Position numbers and translations under genes: made by a program. DNA of 64,000 nt from Streptomyces sp. GS7 (GTDB lineage Bacteria; Actinomycetota; Actinomycetes; Streptomycetales; Streptomycetaceae): NCBI RefSeq assembly GCF_009834125.1, contig NZ_CP047146.1:8586501-8650500 (forward strand). Direction: 5' to 3'. The notes below the pieces were generated by a model that made no database searches, had not been told where the DNA came from, and saw nothing but the letters and a program-made list of their open reading frames with translations. This document shows, one piece after another, positions 34,199-44,309 of the stretch. Numbering within the stretch: the first letter of the stretch is position 1; the number at the start of each line of letters is the position of its first letter.

Positions 34199-35185
34199 AT
34201 GAAGATCGCTTTCGTAGGCAAGGGCGGCAGCGGCAAGACCACGCTGTCCTCGCTGTTCATCCGGCAGCTGGCCGCGGCCCGGGTCCCCGTCGTCGCGGTG
34301 GACGCCGACATCAATCAGCACCTGGGCGTCGCGCTCGGCCTGGACGAGGCGGAGGCCGCCGCGCTGCCCGCGATGGGCGCCCATCTCCCGCTGATCAAGG
34401 ACTACTTGCGCGGTGCCAACCCCCGGATCCCGTCCACCGAGACGATGATCAAGACGACGCCGCCCGGCGAGGGCTCGCGGCTGCTGCGGATCTGCGAGGA
34501 CAACCCCGTCTACGACGCCTGCGCCCGCACCGTGGCCCTCGATGACGGAGCCGTGCGCCTGCTGGCCACCGGCCCGTTCACCGAGTCCGACCTGGGCGTC
34601 GCCTGCTACCACTCCAAGGTCGGCGCGGTCGAGCTGTGCCTGAACCACCTCGTGGACGGCCGCGCGGAGTACGTCGTGGTCGACATGACCGCCGGATCGG
34701 ACTCCTTCGCCTCCGGGATGTTCACCCGCTTCGACATGACGTTCCTGGTCGCCGAGCCGACCCGTAAGGGCGTCGCCGTCTACCGCCAGTACAAGGAGTA
34801 CGCCCAGGACTTCGGCGTCCCGCTGAAGGTGGTGGGCAACAAGGTCCAGGGCCCCGACGACCTGGCGTTCCTGCGTGCCGAGGTGGGCGACGACCTGCTG
34901 GTGAGCGTCGGGCACTCCGACTGGGTGCGCGCCGTGGAGAAGGGCCGCCCGGCCCCCTTCGCGCTGCTGGAGGAGGCCAACCGCCTCGCCCTGGAGGCGC
35001 TGCACGACGCCGCCGACGCGTCCTACGAGGGCCGCGACTGGGAGCGCTACACGCGCCAGATGGTGCACTTCCACCTGAAGAACGCGGAGAGCTGGGGCAA
35101 CGCCAGGACCGGCGCCGACCTGGCCGCCCAGGTCGACCCCGCCTTCGTGCTCTTCGAGGGGACGGCCACCCCGCAACCGGCCTGA
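34199..35185 (+). CDS. CooC/MinD-like P-loop ATPase
   Basis: This is a 328-aa SIMIBI-class ATPase with the deviant Walker A GKGGSGKTT near the N-terminus, VVAVDADINQH, and VVDMTAGSD as Walker B. It resembles CooC, the nickel-insertion ATPase of carbon monoxide dehydrogenase, but no dehydrogenase gene is near and the CooC metal-binding Cys pair is not obvious, so it may serve another metalloprotein or a regulatory role. ATG at 34199 begins MKIAFVGKGG; the frame is open 12 codons upstream. The 3' end abuts a pseudogene on the other strand. Confidence 0.85.
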   Translation: MKIAFVGKGGSGKTTLSSLFIRQLAAARVPVVAVDADINQHLGVALGLDEAEAAALPAMGAHLPLIKDYLRGANPRIPSTETMIKTTPPGEGSRLLRICEDNPVYDACARTVALDDGAVRLLATGPFTESDLGVACYHSKVGAVELCLNHLVDGRAEYVVVDMTAGSDSFASGMFTRFDMTFLVAEPTRKGVAVYRQYKEYAQDFGVPLKVVGNKVQGPDDLAFLRAEVGDDLLVSVGHSDWVRAVEKGRPAPFALLEEANRLALEALHDAADASYEGRDWERYTRQMVHFHLKNAESWGNARTGADLAAQVDPAFVLFEGTATPQPA

Positions 35186-35189
35186 ACCG

Positions 35190-35939
35190 GGCCGCCTGCT
35201 CCGGGCCGGGCGCCTCGCGGGGATCGGAGAGGAAGTCGTAGCCCATCGAGAGCGTCTCGAAGTCGCGGCCGGGAAACGGTATCTCCTGCAACGGGAAGTC
35301 CCCGATGCCGTCGATCCGCCGCGGCCAGGTCCGCAGGCCGCCCGCCGAGCCGGCGTCGTACGGGAATCCCGTCTCCTTGGCCGCGGGCATGAGGTTGGGC
35401 TGCCCTTCCAACCAGGGCGCGCGGCCCCCCACCAGCTCCCTGGCATAGTCGAACGGGAGCGGCGGCGCGTGCCGGAGGCCGGAGTTGGTCTTCCGGTTCC
35501 GGACGAACGACACGGCCTGTTCGATCTCGCTCCCCCACTCCTCCGGCGTCCCGCTGCCGACGCCCCCAGTAGACGCCGCTGAGGAAGTACGTCATCGTCG
35601 CGCCGTACTGCTTGCCGACGGCCCGGAAGTGCGAGAACAACCTCTGCCCGTCCTCCCCCGCCCCGTCCCAGGAGAAGACCACGAACTGCGGTGGTTTCCG
35701 GCCCGGCTTGAGGCGCTGGGGACGCGGCTGGTGCGGCTGCGCCCCGGTGCGCGCGTCGACCCGTCGCCTATGAGGCGGACCGTACGGGCCGGGGTTCCGG
35801 GCGGCTCCGCCCGGCCCGCTCTGGTGCTCCGCGGCGGCCCTCCCTGGGCCGCCCCGGAGCAGCCGGCTATCGCCGCCGGCACCACCGCGACCGCGAGGCG
35901 TGCGGTCGTCTTCGATATGGCCGCCATCAGCCGCCTCAT
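35190..35939 (-). pseudogene. decayed polysaccharide deacetylase-family lipoprotein gene
   Basis: Three frames carry pieces of one protein in order. A lipoprotein signal (AVVPAAIAGCSG) starts at 35939 or 35927. After a frameshift near 35730, another frame reads QFVVFSWDGAGED and YGATMTYFLSGVYWG. A second break near 35570 joins a third frame, EEWGSEIEQAVSFVRNRK then APWLEGQPNLMPAAKETGF and FPLQEIPFPGRDFETLSMGYDF. Intact Streptomyces relatives, as I remember them, have about 100 more residues at the second break, including the GTHFNGHF active-site region, and a further C-terminal third that is missing here, cut off near the stop of the CooC-like gene. The gene is dead. The DNA upstream (35958-36120) is unusually AT-rich. 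Confidence 0.85.
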
Positions 35940-36251
35940 TCCTGGCGCAGGGCGCACCTTTCGGGTTATTTATCAGAAAAACCACGCCTAAATTCCTATA
36001 TGCCCTAGCAAGTGAGCAAAGCGGCAAGGCGGCCGTCGCCTTATTCACTCGATAGACGGAAGGGCTGACTCGTATGCCCGAAATGGGGGCTCGGGGGCTT
36101 TACGCTCCATTACGATTCATTTACCGATGCTTGAGAGTCGCCGGACCGTCACCCACCGCGACGTCCGCCGGCCGGCTCGCGTCCCGCCGCAGTACACCGC
36201 CGCCCCACGCTCGCGCCCCTGCGCGAGCGCGCCGCCCCGGAGGAGACGGGA

Positions 36252-38570
36252 ATGTCGCAGATCCAGAAGTCACCGCCGCCGCAGCGGACCGAGATCCCTC
36301 CCGGGCCCGGTACGCCCACCGGGCCCGGCCCCCGCCCGAAAGGAGCCCGGCGCGCGGCCTGGCGCGGCGACCTCTCCGCCTCCGCCGTCGTCTTCCTGCT
36401 CGCCGTCCCGCTGTCGCTGGGCATCGCCCTGGCCACCGGCGCCCCGCTCCAGGCCGGCCTGGTCGCCGCGGCGGTCGGCGGGATCGTCGCGGGCCTGCTC
36501 GGCGGCGCCCCGCTCCAGGTGACCGGCGCGGCCACCGGCCTCCTGGTGGTCACCGCCGACCTCGTCCAGCGCTACGGCTGGCGCGCCACCTGCGCGATCA
36601 CGGCCCTGGCCGGCCTCGCCCAACTCGCCCTGGGGGCAGTACGGGTGGCCCGCGCCGCCCTGGCGATCAGCCCGGCGATCGTGCACGGCATGCTCGCCGG
36701 TATCGGCGTCACCATCGCCGTCGGACAGCTCCATGTGGTGCTCGGCGGCAGTCCGGACGGCTCGGCCGTCGACAACGCCGCTGCGCTGCCCGGCCAGTTG
36801 GCGCATCCGCACGCCGTCGCGGCGGCGGTCGGCGCCGTCACGGTCGCCGTCCTCGCCGGCTGGCCGCGCCTGCCGGGCCGCGCCGGGCGCTGGGCGAGGC
36901 GGCTGCCCGCCCCGCTGGCCGCGGTGCTGGCCGCGACCGCGGTCGGCGCGGGGGCTGCGGTCCCGCGGGTCCAGCTGCCGTCCTGGCGGCTGCCCGAGCT
37001 GCCGGTGCTGCCGGACGCGTCCGTGGCGGGCGTCGCCGCGGCGGTCCTGACCGTCACCCTCGTCGCCAGTATGGAGTCGCTGCTGTCCGCGGTGGCCGTG
37101 GACCGGCTCGCCGCCGAACGGCCCGGGGCCCCGGCGGGACGGCCGCGGCTCAACCGCGAGCTGGCCGCCCAGGGGGTGGCCAACATCGTCTCCGGGCTCG
37201 CGGGCGGGCTGCCGGTCTCCGGGGGAGCGATCCGCGGCTCGGCGAATGTGCGGGCCGGTGCGGCCACCCGCCGGGCGACCGTGCTGCACGGCGTCTGGGT
37301 GCTGCTCTGCGCGGGCCTGCTGTCCGGGGTGCTGGAGCTGATCCCGCTGGCCGCGCTCGCCGCGCTGGTGATGGTCGCCGGCGTACGGATGGTGAGCTTC
37401 GCGCACATCCGGCATGTGCAGCGGCACCGCGAATTCCCGGTGTACGCGGCCACGTTGGGCGCGGTGGTGCTCCTCGGTGTGCTCCAGGGCGTACTGGCCG
37501 GCATCGCCGTCGGGGTCTTCCTGGCGCTGCGCCGGCTGACCCACACCCGGGTCGCGGTGACGGAGGAGTCCGGCGGCCACCGGGTGCGCGTCAGCGGGCA
37601 GTTGACGTTCCTGGCGGTGCCGCGGCTGACGAGGGCGCTGGCCCTGGTGCCGCCGGGCGCGCATGCCGTCGTCGAACTGTGCGGCTCGTTCATGGACCAC
37701 GCCGCCTACGAGGCGCTCCAGTCCTGGTCGGCCGCCCATCGGGCGAGCGGCGGCCGGGTGAGCCTCGGGGGCCGCTCGGGCCGTCCGGTCGCCGAACCGG
37801 CCGGCGCGCACGCCTGCCATCCGTGGACGCCCTGGCGCAATCACCACTGCACCCGGCCCGCCCCGGACCGTACGGCGCCCCACGAGAGCAGCGGCAGCCA
37901 ACTGCTGGGCGGTATCAGCGCGTTCCAGCGGCACACCGCCCCGCTGGTGCGCGAGGAGCTGGCCCGGCTGGCCCGGGAGGGGCAGCGGCCCACCCAGCTC
38001 TTCCTGACCTGCGCCGACTCCCGGTTGGTGACGAGCATGATCACATCGAGCGGTCCGGGCGACCTGTTCACCGTCCGCAACATCGGCAATCTGGTGCCGC
38101 CGCCCGGCTCGGACGCCTCCTGCGACTCGGTGGGCGCGGCGATCGAGTACGCGGTCGAGGTGCTGCGGGTCGGCTCGATCACCGTCTGCGGGCATTCGGG
38201 ATGCGGCGCCATGGCGGCGCTGCTCGGCGCCCCGGCGGAGCCGGCCGCGGCGACCCCGCTCGCCCGCTGGCTGCGGCACGGCCGCCCGAGCCTGGCCCGT
38301 ATGGCGCGCATCGGGCGGCTGGGCAGGGGCGAAGTCGCGCTCGCCGAACGGCCGGTGGCCGACGACCAGGAGCGGCTGGCGTTGGTCAACGTCCGCCAGC
38401 AGCTCGACCACCTCAGGGCGCATCCGTCCGTCGCCCACCGGATGGCGGAGGGCTCGCTCACGCTGCACGGCATGTATTTCCATGTCGCCGAGGCCCAGGC
38501 GTATGTGCTCGACGAGCCCAGCGGGTGGTTCCGCGCGGTCGGCGCCGATGTGCGGATGGCCCGGGTCTGA
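36252..38570 (+). CDS. SulP anion transporter fused to STAS and beta-carbonic anhydrase
   Basis: This 772-aa protein combines a SulP-type transporter (about residues 36-430, ten or more helices, PLSLGIALATGAPLQAGLVAA), a short STAS-like domain (about 435-500) and a complete beta-carbonic anhydrase (about 545-770). The anhydrase has CADSRL and HSGCGAM, giving the zinc Cys-His-Cys set and the Asp-Arg dyad. Such fusions are thought to import bicarbonate or exchange it with carbon dioxide. ATG at 36252 follows GGAGGAG. It ends in a hairpin and stands alone between the pseudogene and acs. Confidence 0.95.
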   Translation: MSQIQKSPPPQRTEIPPGPGTPTGPGPRPKGARRAAWRGDLSASAVVFLLAVPLSLGIALATGAPLQAGLVAAAVGGIVAGLLGGAPLQVTGAATGLLVVTADLVQRYGWRATCAITALAGLAQLALGAVRVARAALAISPAIVHGMLAGIGVTIAVGQLHVVLGGSPDGSAVDNAAALPGQLAHPHAVAAAVGAVTVAVLAGWPRLPGRAGRWARRLPAPLAAVLAATAVGAGAAVPRVQLPSWRLPELPVLPDASVAGVAAAVLTVTLVASMESLLSAVAVDRLAAERPGAPAGRPRLNRELAAQGVANIVSGLAGGLPVSGGAIRGSANVRAGAATRRATVLHGVWVLLCAGLLSGVLELIPLAALAALVMVAGVRMVSFAHIRHVQRHREFPVYAATLGAVVLLGVLQGVLAGIAVGVFLALRRLTHTRVAVTEESGGHRVRVSGQLTFLAVPRLTRALALVPPGAHAVVELCGSFMDHAAYEALQSWSAAHRASGGRVSLGGRSGRPVAEPAGAHACHPWTPWRNHHCTRPAPDRTAPHESSGSQLLGGISAFQRHTAPLVREELARLAREGQRPTQLFLTCADSRLVTSMITSSGPGDLFTVRNIGNLVPPPGSDASCDSVGAAIEYAVEVLRVGSITVCGHSGCGAMAALLGAPAEPAAATPLARWLRHGRPSLARMARIGRLGRGEVALAERPVADDQERLALVNVRQQLDHLRAHPSVAHRMAEGSLTLHGMYFHVAEAQAYVLDEPSGWFRAVGADVRMARV

Positions 38571-38585
38571 CCCGTAGGACGGCCT

Positions 38586-38613
38586 GCCGCCCCGGGGACC
38601 GGACCGGGGCGGC
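38586..38613 (+). terminator. terminator after the SulP-carbonic anhydrase gene
   Basis: A perfect 10-bp G/C stem (38586-38595 with 38604-38613) with an 8-nt loop lies 15 nt past the stop. Confidence 0.75.
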
Positions 38614-38788
38614 GCCGAGCCCCGGGCACCCCTTCTCGCCGGGGTCACACGCCGCCGCCGAGTGACGCTGTACCCGAAGCGTCGTTAGTGCCAGGATCGA
38701 TGGGGGTTGACCAACCTCCGCTTGATCATTGAGCATTTGGCCTATCGGCCTATTGGTCTACACCACTGCGTCCTCGGGAGCCGTCGAC

Positions 38789-40756
38789 ATGGACAAGCGT
38801 CCTTCCATCTCCAACATGCTCAAGGAGGAGCGGCGGTTCGCGCCGCCCGCCGAGCTGGCCGCGCACGCCAACGTCACGGCCGCCGCGTACGAAGCGGCCG
38901 CGGCCGACCGGTTGGGCTTCTGGGCCACGCAGGCCGAGCGGCTGACCTGGGCGACCGAGCCCACCGAGACCCTTGACTGGTCCAACCCGCCCTTCGCGAA
39001 GTGGTTCGCCGACGGCAAGCTCAACGTCGCCTACAACTGCGTGGACCGCCACGTGGAGAACGGTCTGGGCGACCGGGTCGCGATCCACTTCGAGGGCGAG
39101 CCGGGCGACACCCGCACGATCACCTACGCCGAGCTCCAGAGCGAGGTGTGCAAGGCCGCCAACGCGCTGACCGCCCTGGGAGTGCGCAGCGGCGACCGGG
39201 TCGCCATCTACCTGCCGATGATCCCGGAGGCGGTCGTCGCCATGCTGGCCTGCGCCCGGCTGGGCGCCCCGCACTCCGTCGTCTTCGGCGGCTTCTCCGC
39301 GGACGCGCTGGCCACCCGCATCCAGGATGCCGACGCCCGCGTGGTGATCACCGCCGACGGCGGCTACCGCCGCGGCAAGCCGTCCGCCCTCAAGCCGGCC
39401 GTCGACGAGGCGCTGACCCGGCCCGGCACGGAGGACGTCCGCAGCGTCCTGGTCGTGCGCCGCACGGGCCAGCAGGACATCGGCTGGACCGACGGCCGGG
39501 ACGTGTGGTGGCACGAGTTCGTCGACCGGCAGAGCGACCGGCACACCCCCGAGGCGTTCGACGCCGAGCACCCGCTGTTCATCCTCTACACCTCCGGGAC
39601 GACGGGTAAGCCCAAGGGCATCCTGCACACCACCGGCGGCTACCTGACCCAGGTCGCGTACACCCACCACGCGGTCTTCGACCTCAAGCCGGAGACCGAC
39701 GTCTACTGGTGCACCGCCGACGTCGGCTGGGTGACCGGCCACTCGTACATCACCTACGGACCGCTGGCCAACGGCGCGACCGAGGTGCTCTACGAGGGCA
39801 CCCCGGACAGCCCGCACCAGGGCCGCTGGTGGGAGATCGTCCAGAAGTACGGCGTGACCATCCTGTACACCGCGCCGACCGCGATCCGCGCCTGCATGAA
39901 GTGGGGCGACGACATCCCGGCGAAGTTCGACCTGTCCTCGCTGCGCGTCCTGGGGTCGGTGGGCGAGCCGATCAACCCCGAGGCGTGGATGTGGTACCGC
40001 AAGCACATCGGGGCGGACGCGGCGCCGATCGTGGACACCTGGTGGCAGACCGAGACCGGCGCGATGATGCTCAGCCCGCTGCCGGGCGTGACGGACACCA
40101 AGCCCGGTTCGGCCCAGGTGCCGCTGCCCGGTATCGCGGCGACGGTGGTCGACGACGACGCCAACGAGGTCCCGGACGGCTCCGGCGGCTATCTCGTGCT
40201 GACCGAGCCGTGGCCGTCGATGCTGCGCACCATCTGGGGCGACGACGAGCGCTACCTGGACACGTACTGGTCCCGCTTCGCCGGCAAGTACTTCGCCGGG
40301 GACGGCGCGAAGAAGGACGAGGACGGCGACATCTGGCTGCTCGGCCGGGTGGACGACGTGATGCTGGTGTCCGGCCACAACATCTCCACCACCGAGGTGG
40401 AGTCCGCACTGGTCGCGCACCCGAAGGTGGCCGAGGCCGCGGTGGTCGGCGCCACCGACCCGCAGACCACCCAGGCCATCTGCGCCTTCGTCATCCTGCG
40501 CGGCGGCGCGGCGGAGGACGAGGGCCTGGTCGACGAGCTGCGCGCGCATGTCGCCCGGCAGCTCGGGCCGATCGCCAAGCCCAAGCGGATCCTGCCGGTC
40601 GCGGAGCTGCCCAAGACCCGCTCGGGCAAGATCATGCGGCGGCTGCTGCGCGATGTCGCCGAGAACCGCGACCTGGGCGATGTCACCACGCTCACCGACT
40701 CCTCCGTCATGGACCTGATCCAGGCGAAGCTGCCGAGCGCGGCAACCGAGGACTGA
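38789..40756 (+). CDS. acs: acetyl-CoA synthetase
   Basis: This enzyme activates acetate with ATP to acetyl-CoA. The 655-aa product has all adenylate-forming motifs: [37 protein letters not shown], and the C-terminal [11 protein letters not shown] with the Lys that is usually acetylated to switch the enzyme off. ATG at 38789 (MDKRPSISN) follows GGGAG; the frame is open 20 codons upstream but those residues are unlike the family. It stands alone with a strong terminator. A control link to the nearby crp gene is possible but unproven. Confidence 0.97.
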   Translation: MDKRPSISNMLKEERRFAPPAELAAHANVTAAAYEAAAADRLGFWATQAERLTWATEPTETLDWSNPPFAKWFADGKLNVAYNCVDRHVENGLGDRVAIHFEGEPGDTRTITYAELQSEVCKAANALTALGVRSGDRVAIYLPMIPEAVVAMLACARLGAPHSVVFGGFSADALATRIQDADARVVITADGGYRRGKPSALKPAVDEALTRPGTEDVRSVLVVRRTGQQDIGWTDGRDVWWHEFVDRQSDRHTPEAFDAEHPLFILYTSGTTGKPKGILHTTGGYLTQVAYTHHAVFDLKPETDVYWCTADVGWVTGHSYITYGPLANGATEVLYEGTPDSPHQGRWWEIVQKYGVTILYTAPTAIRACMKWGDDIPAKFDLSSLRVLGSVGEPINPEAWMWYRKHIGADAAPIVDTWWQTETGAMMLSPLPGVTDTKPGSAQVPLPGIAATVVDDDANEVPDGSGGYLVLTEPWPSMLRTIWGDDERYLDTYWSRFAGKYFAGDGAKKDEDGDIWLLGRVDDVMLVSGHNISTTEVESALVAHPKVAEAAVVGATDPQTTQAICAFVILRGGAAEDEGLVDELRAHVARQLGPIAKPKRILPVAELPKTRSGKIMRRLLRDVAENRDLGDVTTLTDSSVMDLIQAKLPSAATED

Positions 40757-40796
40757 GCCGCCTGGGCTGCTCGGCACACGGAGCCGCAGCGCTCAC

Positions 40797-40833
40797 GGAG
40801 GGGGCACGGGCCGTCGCGGCCGGTGCCCCCTCC
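40797..40833 (+). terminator. terminator after acs
   Basis: A perfect 11-bp stem (40797-40807 with 40823-40833) is extended by inner G/C pairs. It lies about 40 nt past the acs stop. Confidence 0.8.
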
Positions 40834-41025
40834 GGCGTTCCCGGGCCGCCGCCCCCCGGCGGCTGCAAGTCCGAAATGCCCGTAAAGTTAACCCCACGCC
40901 TCAACCCCCTGCACCCGCCCGGTAAAGTAGGCGTTGCGTCAATGACGCGCTAAGAAATTCTGGGTGCGCCGGGAAGTCTGGTCGGCAACTGCTACTGCCG
41001 TTCACAGCTGCCGGAGGTCAACCGC

Positions 41026-42420
41026 GTGACTGCGCCCAGCAACCGCCGCTCCATATTCCTCGGCCGGATGCCGCTGCCCGAGCGGAACTACATCGCCGAC
41101 GCGCTGCGCGCCGAGACCGTTGGCGGGGTCCTGCTCCTGGTCGCCGCCGTGGCGGCGCTCATCTGGGCCAACACCCTCGGCGGCAGCTACGAAGCCGTCC
41201 GCGGCCTGCACATCGGCCCGGCCTCGCTCGGCCTGGACCTCTCGCTCCAGCACTGGGCCGCCAACGGCCTGCTCGCGGTCTTCTTCTTCGTCGCCGGCAT
41301 CGAGCTCAAGCGCGAACTGGTCGCCGGCGAGCTGCGCGACCGCAAGGCCGCCGCCCTCCCCGTCGTCGCCGCCCTCTGCGGAATGGCCACGCCCGCCGCC
41401 GTCTACTTCACCGTCAACGCGCTCGGCGGCGGCTCCCTCAACGGCTGGGCGGTCCCCACCGCCACCGACATCGCCTTCGCGCTCGCCGTCCTCGCGGTCA
41501 TCGGCACGTCCCTGCCGTCCGCGCTGCGCGCCTTCCTGCTCACCCTCGCCGTCGTCGACGACCTCTTCGCGATACTGATCATCGCGATCTTCTTCACCTC
41601 GAAGATCAATTTCCTGGCGCTCGGCTTCGCCGCCGTCGGCCTGGTGGTCTTCTACCTGCTGCTGCGCAGGGGCGTCCGCGGCTGGTACGTCTACGTCCCA
41701 CTCGCCGTGGTGATCTGGGCCCTGATGGAGAACAGCGGGGTGCACGCCACCATCGCCGGCGTCGCCATGGGCCTGATGCTGCGCTGCCACCGCCGCGACG
41801 GCGAGACCCGGTCGCCCGGTGAGCACATCGAGCACCTGGTCCGCCCGCTGTCGGCCGGCCTCGCCGTACCGCTCTTCGCGCTGTTCTCCGCAGGTGTGTC
41901 CGTCTCCGGCGGCGCGGTCCACGACGTCTTCACCCGGCCCGAGACGCTGGGCGTGGTCCTCGGCCTGATAGTGGGCAAGTCGCTCGGGATATTCGGCGGC
42001 ACGTGGTTCACCGCCCGCTTCACCAGGGCCGAACTCAACCCCGACCTCAGATGGCCGGACGTCTTCGCCGTCGCCTCCCTGGCCGGCATCGGCTTCACCG
42101 TCTCCCTGCTCATCGGCGAGCTGGCCTTCGCCAAGGACCTGGTACTTGCCGACGAGATCAAGGCGTCGGTCCTGATCGGCTCGCTGCTCGCGGCCCTCTT
42201 CGCCGGCATCCTCCTCAAGATCCGCAACAACAAGTACCGCCGCCTCTGCGACGAGGAGGAGCGCGACGAGGACCAGGACGGCATCCCCGACATCTACGAA
42301 CTCGACAAGCCGGAGTACCACCTGCGGATGGCCGAGATCCTCGAGGCGAAGGCCGCGGAGCACCGGCGTCTGGCCGAAGTGGCCTCCGGCGCCCGCGCCG
42401 GGGACGATGGTCCGGCATGA
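41026..42420 (+). CDS. nhaA: Na+/H+ antiporter NhaA
   Basis: This inner-membrane antiporter expels sodium in exchange for protons at alkaline pH. The 464-aa product shows FFVAGIELKREL, the PTATDIAFALAVL motif and the paired transport aspartates in LAVVDDLFAILIIA, with about eleven to twelve helices. The C-terminal 70 residues (CDEEERDEDQDGIPDIYELDK onward) are a charged cytoplasmic tail not found in E. coli NhaA. GTG at 41026 follows GGAGG. The two downstream genes follow at close spacing and may be in the same unit. Confidence 0.96.
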   Translation: MTAPSNRRSIFLGRMPLPERNYIADALRAETVGGVLLLVAAVAALIWANTLGGSYEAVRGLHIGPASLGLDLSLQHWAANGLLAVFFFVAGIELKRELVAGELRDRKAAALPVVAALCGMATPAAVYFTVNALGGGSLNGWAVPTATDIAFALAVLAVIGTSLPSALRAFLLTLAVVDDLFAILIIAIFFTSKINFLALGFAAVGLVVFYLLLRRGVRGWYVYVPLAVVIWALMENSGVHATIAGVAMGLMLRCHRRDGETRSPGEHIEHLVRPLSAGLAVPLFALFSAGVSVSGGAVHDVFTRPETLGVVLGLIVGKSLGIFGGTWFTARFTRAELNPDLRWPDVFAVASLAGIGFTVSLLIGELAFAKDLVLADEIKASVLIGSLLAALFAGILLKIRNNKYRRLCDEEERDEDQDGIPDIYELDKPEYHLRMAEILEAKAAEHRRLAEVASGARAGDDGPA

Positions 42421-42464
42421 TCTGAGAGGCTTTGCATCCAGGAGAAGAGAAGAGGGAGACGGCG

Positions 42465-42917
42465 ATGAGCGCAGCCGACGACGGGGCGGACCGCAGCCTC
42501 GGGCAGCTGGTGGCCACGGCGACCGCCGAGATGTCCGCGCTGGTGCACGACGAGATCGCACTGGCCAAGGCCGAGCTGCGGCAGGACGCCAAGCGGGCGG
42601 GCATCGGCAGTGCCGCGTTCGTCGTGGCGGGCGCACTGGCGCTGTTCGCACTGCCGGTACTGAGTTTCGCGGCGGCGTACGGCATCCACAACCTCGGGCT
42701 CGGGCTCGCCTGGTCGTTCCTGATCGTGGGCGGCGCCTTCCTGGTCATCGCCGCACTGCTGATCCTCATCGCGCTGGCCAAGCTCAAGAAGATCAAGAAG
42801 CCGGAGAAGTCGATCGCCTCCGCCAAGGAGACCGCGGCCGTCCTCCAGAACGCCAGGCCGCACCCGCGCGAAGAGCTCCCGGACCACCCGGTCCTGGAGT
42901 CTGTGACACGCTCGTAG
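42465..42917 (+). CDS. phage-holin-superfamily (DUF1469-like) membrane protein
   Basis: This is a 150-aa protein with an N-terminal amphipathic helix (SLGQLVATATAEMSALVHDEIALAKAEL), two transmembrane helices and a basic tail. That is the pattern of the widespread 'phage holin family' DUF1469 proteins, which in actinobacteria are chromosomal housekeeping membrane proteins and not lysis genes. ATG at 42465 is chosen. Its stop lies 2 bp before the next start codon, so the pair is likely coupled. Confidence 0.85.
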   Translation: MSAADDGADRSLGQLVATATAEMSALVHDEIALAKAELRQDAKRAGIGSAAFVVAGALALFALPVLSFAAAYGIHNLGLGLAWSFLIVGGAFLVIAALLILIALAKLKKIKKPEKSIASAKETAAVLQNARPHPREELPDHPVLESVTRS

Positions 42918-42919
42918 CT

Positions 42920-43858
42920 ATGACAGCCCCTGACAGCACCGCCGCGGTCGTCCAGCTCGACGTCCCCGGTGGGCGCGAGGTGACGCACCGGGACGTCGCG
43001 GCCAACGGCGCGCGCTTCCACATCGCCGAGATGGGCGACGGCCCGCTGGTGCTGCTGCTGCACGGCTTCCCGCAATTCTGGTGGACCTGGCGGCACCAGC
43101 TCCCGGCGCTGGCCGACGCGGGCTTCCGCGCGGTCGCCATGGACCTGCGCGGCGTCGGCGGCAGCGACCGCACCCCGCGCGGCTACGACCCGGCGAACCT
43201 CGCTCTCGACATCACCGGCGTCATCCGCTCGCTCGGCGAGCCGGACGCCGCGCTCGTCGGCCACGACCTGGGCGGATACCTGGCCTGGACGGCCGCGGTG
43301 ATGCGGCCCAAGCTGGTGCGCCGGCTCGCGGTGGCGTCGATGCCGCACCCGCGGCGCTGGCGGGCCGCGATGCTCGCCGACGTCCGGCAGAGCGCGCGCA
43401 GCTCGCACATCTGGAGCTTCCAGCAGCCCTGGCTGCCGGAGCGCCGGCTGCTGGCCGACGACGCGGCGCTGGTCGGCCGGATGATCCGCGACTGGTCCGG
43501 CCCCCGGCTCCCGGAGGACGACACGGTCGAGGTCTACCAGCGGGCGATGAGCATCCCCTCGACGGCGCACTGCTCGATCGAGCCGTACCGCTGGATGGTC
43601 CGCTCGATGGCCCGCCCCGACGGCATCCAGTTCAACCGCCGGATGAAGCTGCCCGTACGGGTACCGACCCTGCATCTGCACGGCTCGCTGGACCCCGTGA
43701 TGCGCACCCGCAGCGCCGCCGGCTCCGGCGAGTACGTGGAAGCCCCGTACCGCTGGCGGCTCTTCGACGGCCTCGGGCACTGGCCCCACGAGGAGGACCC
43801 GGTGGCCTTCTCCACGGAGCTGGTCAACTGGCTGAAGGACCCGGAGCCGGACCGCTGA
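42920..43858 (+). CDS. epoxide-hydrolase-like alpha/beta hydrolase
   Basis: This 312-aa hydrolase has the oxyanion motif HGFPQFWWTWRHQ (residues 49-60) and the nucleophile elbow VGHDLGG with Asp116 in place of Ser, the hallmark of epoxide hydrolases and haloalkane dehalogenases. The catalytic His is in GLGHWPHEE near residue 288, and a helical cap lies between. The natural substrate is unknown. It starts 2 bp after the holin-like gene and is probably cotranscribed with it and nhaA. Confidence 0.9.
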   Translation: MTAPDSTAAVVQLDVPGGREVTHRDVAANGARFHIAEMGDGPLVLLLHGFPQFWWTWRHQLPALADAGFRAVAMDLRGVGGSDRTPRGYDPANLALDITGVIRSLGEPDAALVGHDLGGYLAWTAAVMRPKLVRRLAVASMPHPRRWRAAMLADVRQSARSSHIWSFQQPWLPERRLLADDAALVGRMIRDWSGPRLPEDDTVEVYQRAMSIPSTAHCSIEPYRWMVRSMARPDGIQFNRRMKLPVRVPTLHLHGSLDPVMRTRSAAGSGEYVEAPYRWRLFDGLGHWPHEEDPVAFSTELVNWLKDPEPDR

Positions 43859-44024
43859 CGACGCCCACCGGGTCCGGCGGGCGGAACGCGGGGAACCGCT
43901 GAGCGAACACCCGGCCAGCGCACTGCGAACGTTCGTCTGACGAACAGCCAATTGCCTCGCGCATAGGCCAATTGGCCCCCTCCGAGGCGGTTACGGACCA
44001 TGGGCCACGGGCAGAGTCGAAGGT

Positions 44025-44222
44025 ATGGGCTGGACGCACGACTACCGTGACGTGGCACGCAACCGCCGCAGCAGTGCCGCTGCAGTGGGCACTCAGGACA
44101 GGGGCACCCCGGATCTCAGGTCCGGTCCGTCCCGCGACGCGGCGCACCCGATGGGCATCCCGCGCATCCTGCGCCGTAGAGCACGCTGGATGAGCGCCCG
44201 GCTGCGCCATCCCCGCGGCTGA
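44025..44222 (+). CDS. small basic hypothetical protein (65 aa)
   Basis: A short frame starting MGWTHDYRDVARNRR and ending WMSARLRHPRG has a GAAGG-like ribosome site and mostly G/C third positions. The product is strongly basic, with the conserved-looking phrase MGIPRILRRRARWM. No family is recognised. It is separated from the hydrolase by about 165 bp. Confidence 0.45.
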   Translation: MGWTHDYRDVARNRRSSAAAVGTQDRGTPDLRSGPSRDAAHPMGIPRILRRRARWMSARLRHPRG

Positions 44223-44309
44223 CCGACGTCGGCGCGCGCCGCGCGAGCACCGCCCGGACCGGACCGCGCCCCGTCCGCACCGGATCGGTTCGCGGCCCCG
44301 GCCCCGGCC

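Noticed and set aside
34199..35185. Carbon monoxide dehydrogenase maturation system
   Set aside because: No dehydrogenase subunits or other maturation genes are within reach of the CooC-like ATPase, so only the ATPase family is claimed.
42465..42917. Holin-like gene as a sign of a prophage
   Set aside because: No other phage genes are near, and this DUF1469-type protein is a common chromosomal membrane protein in actinobacteria.
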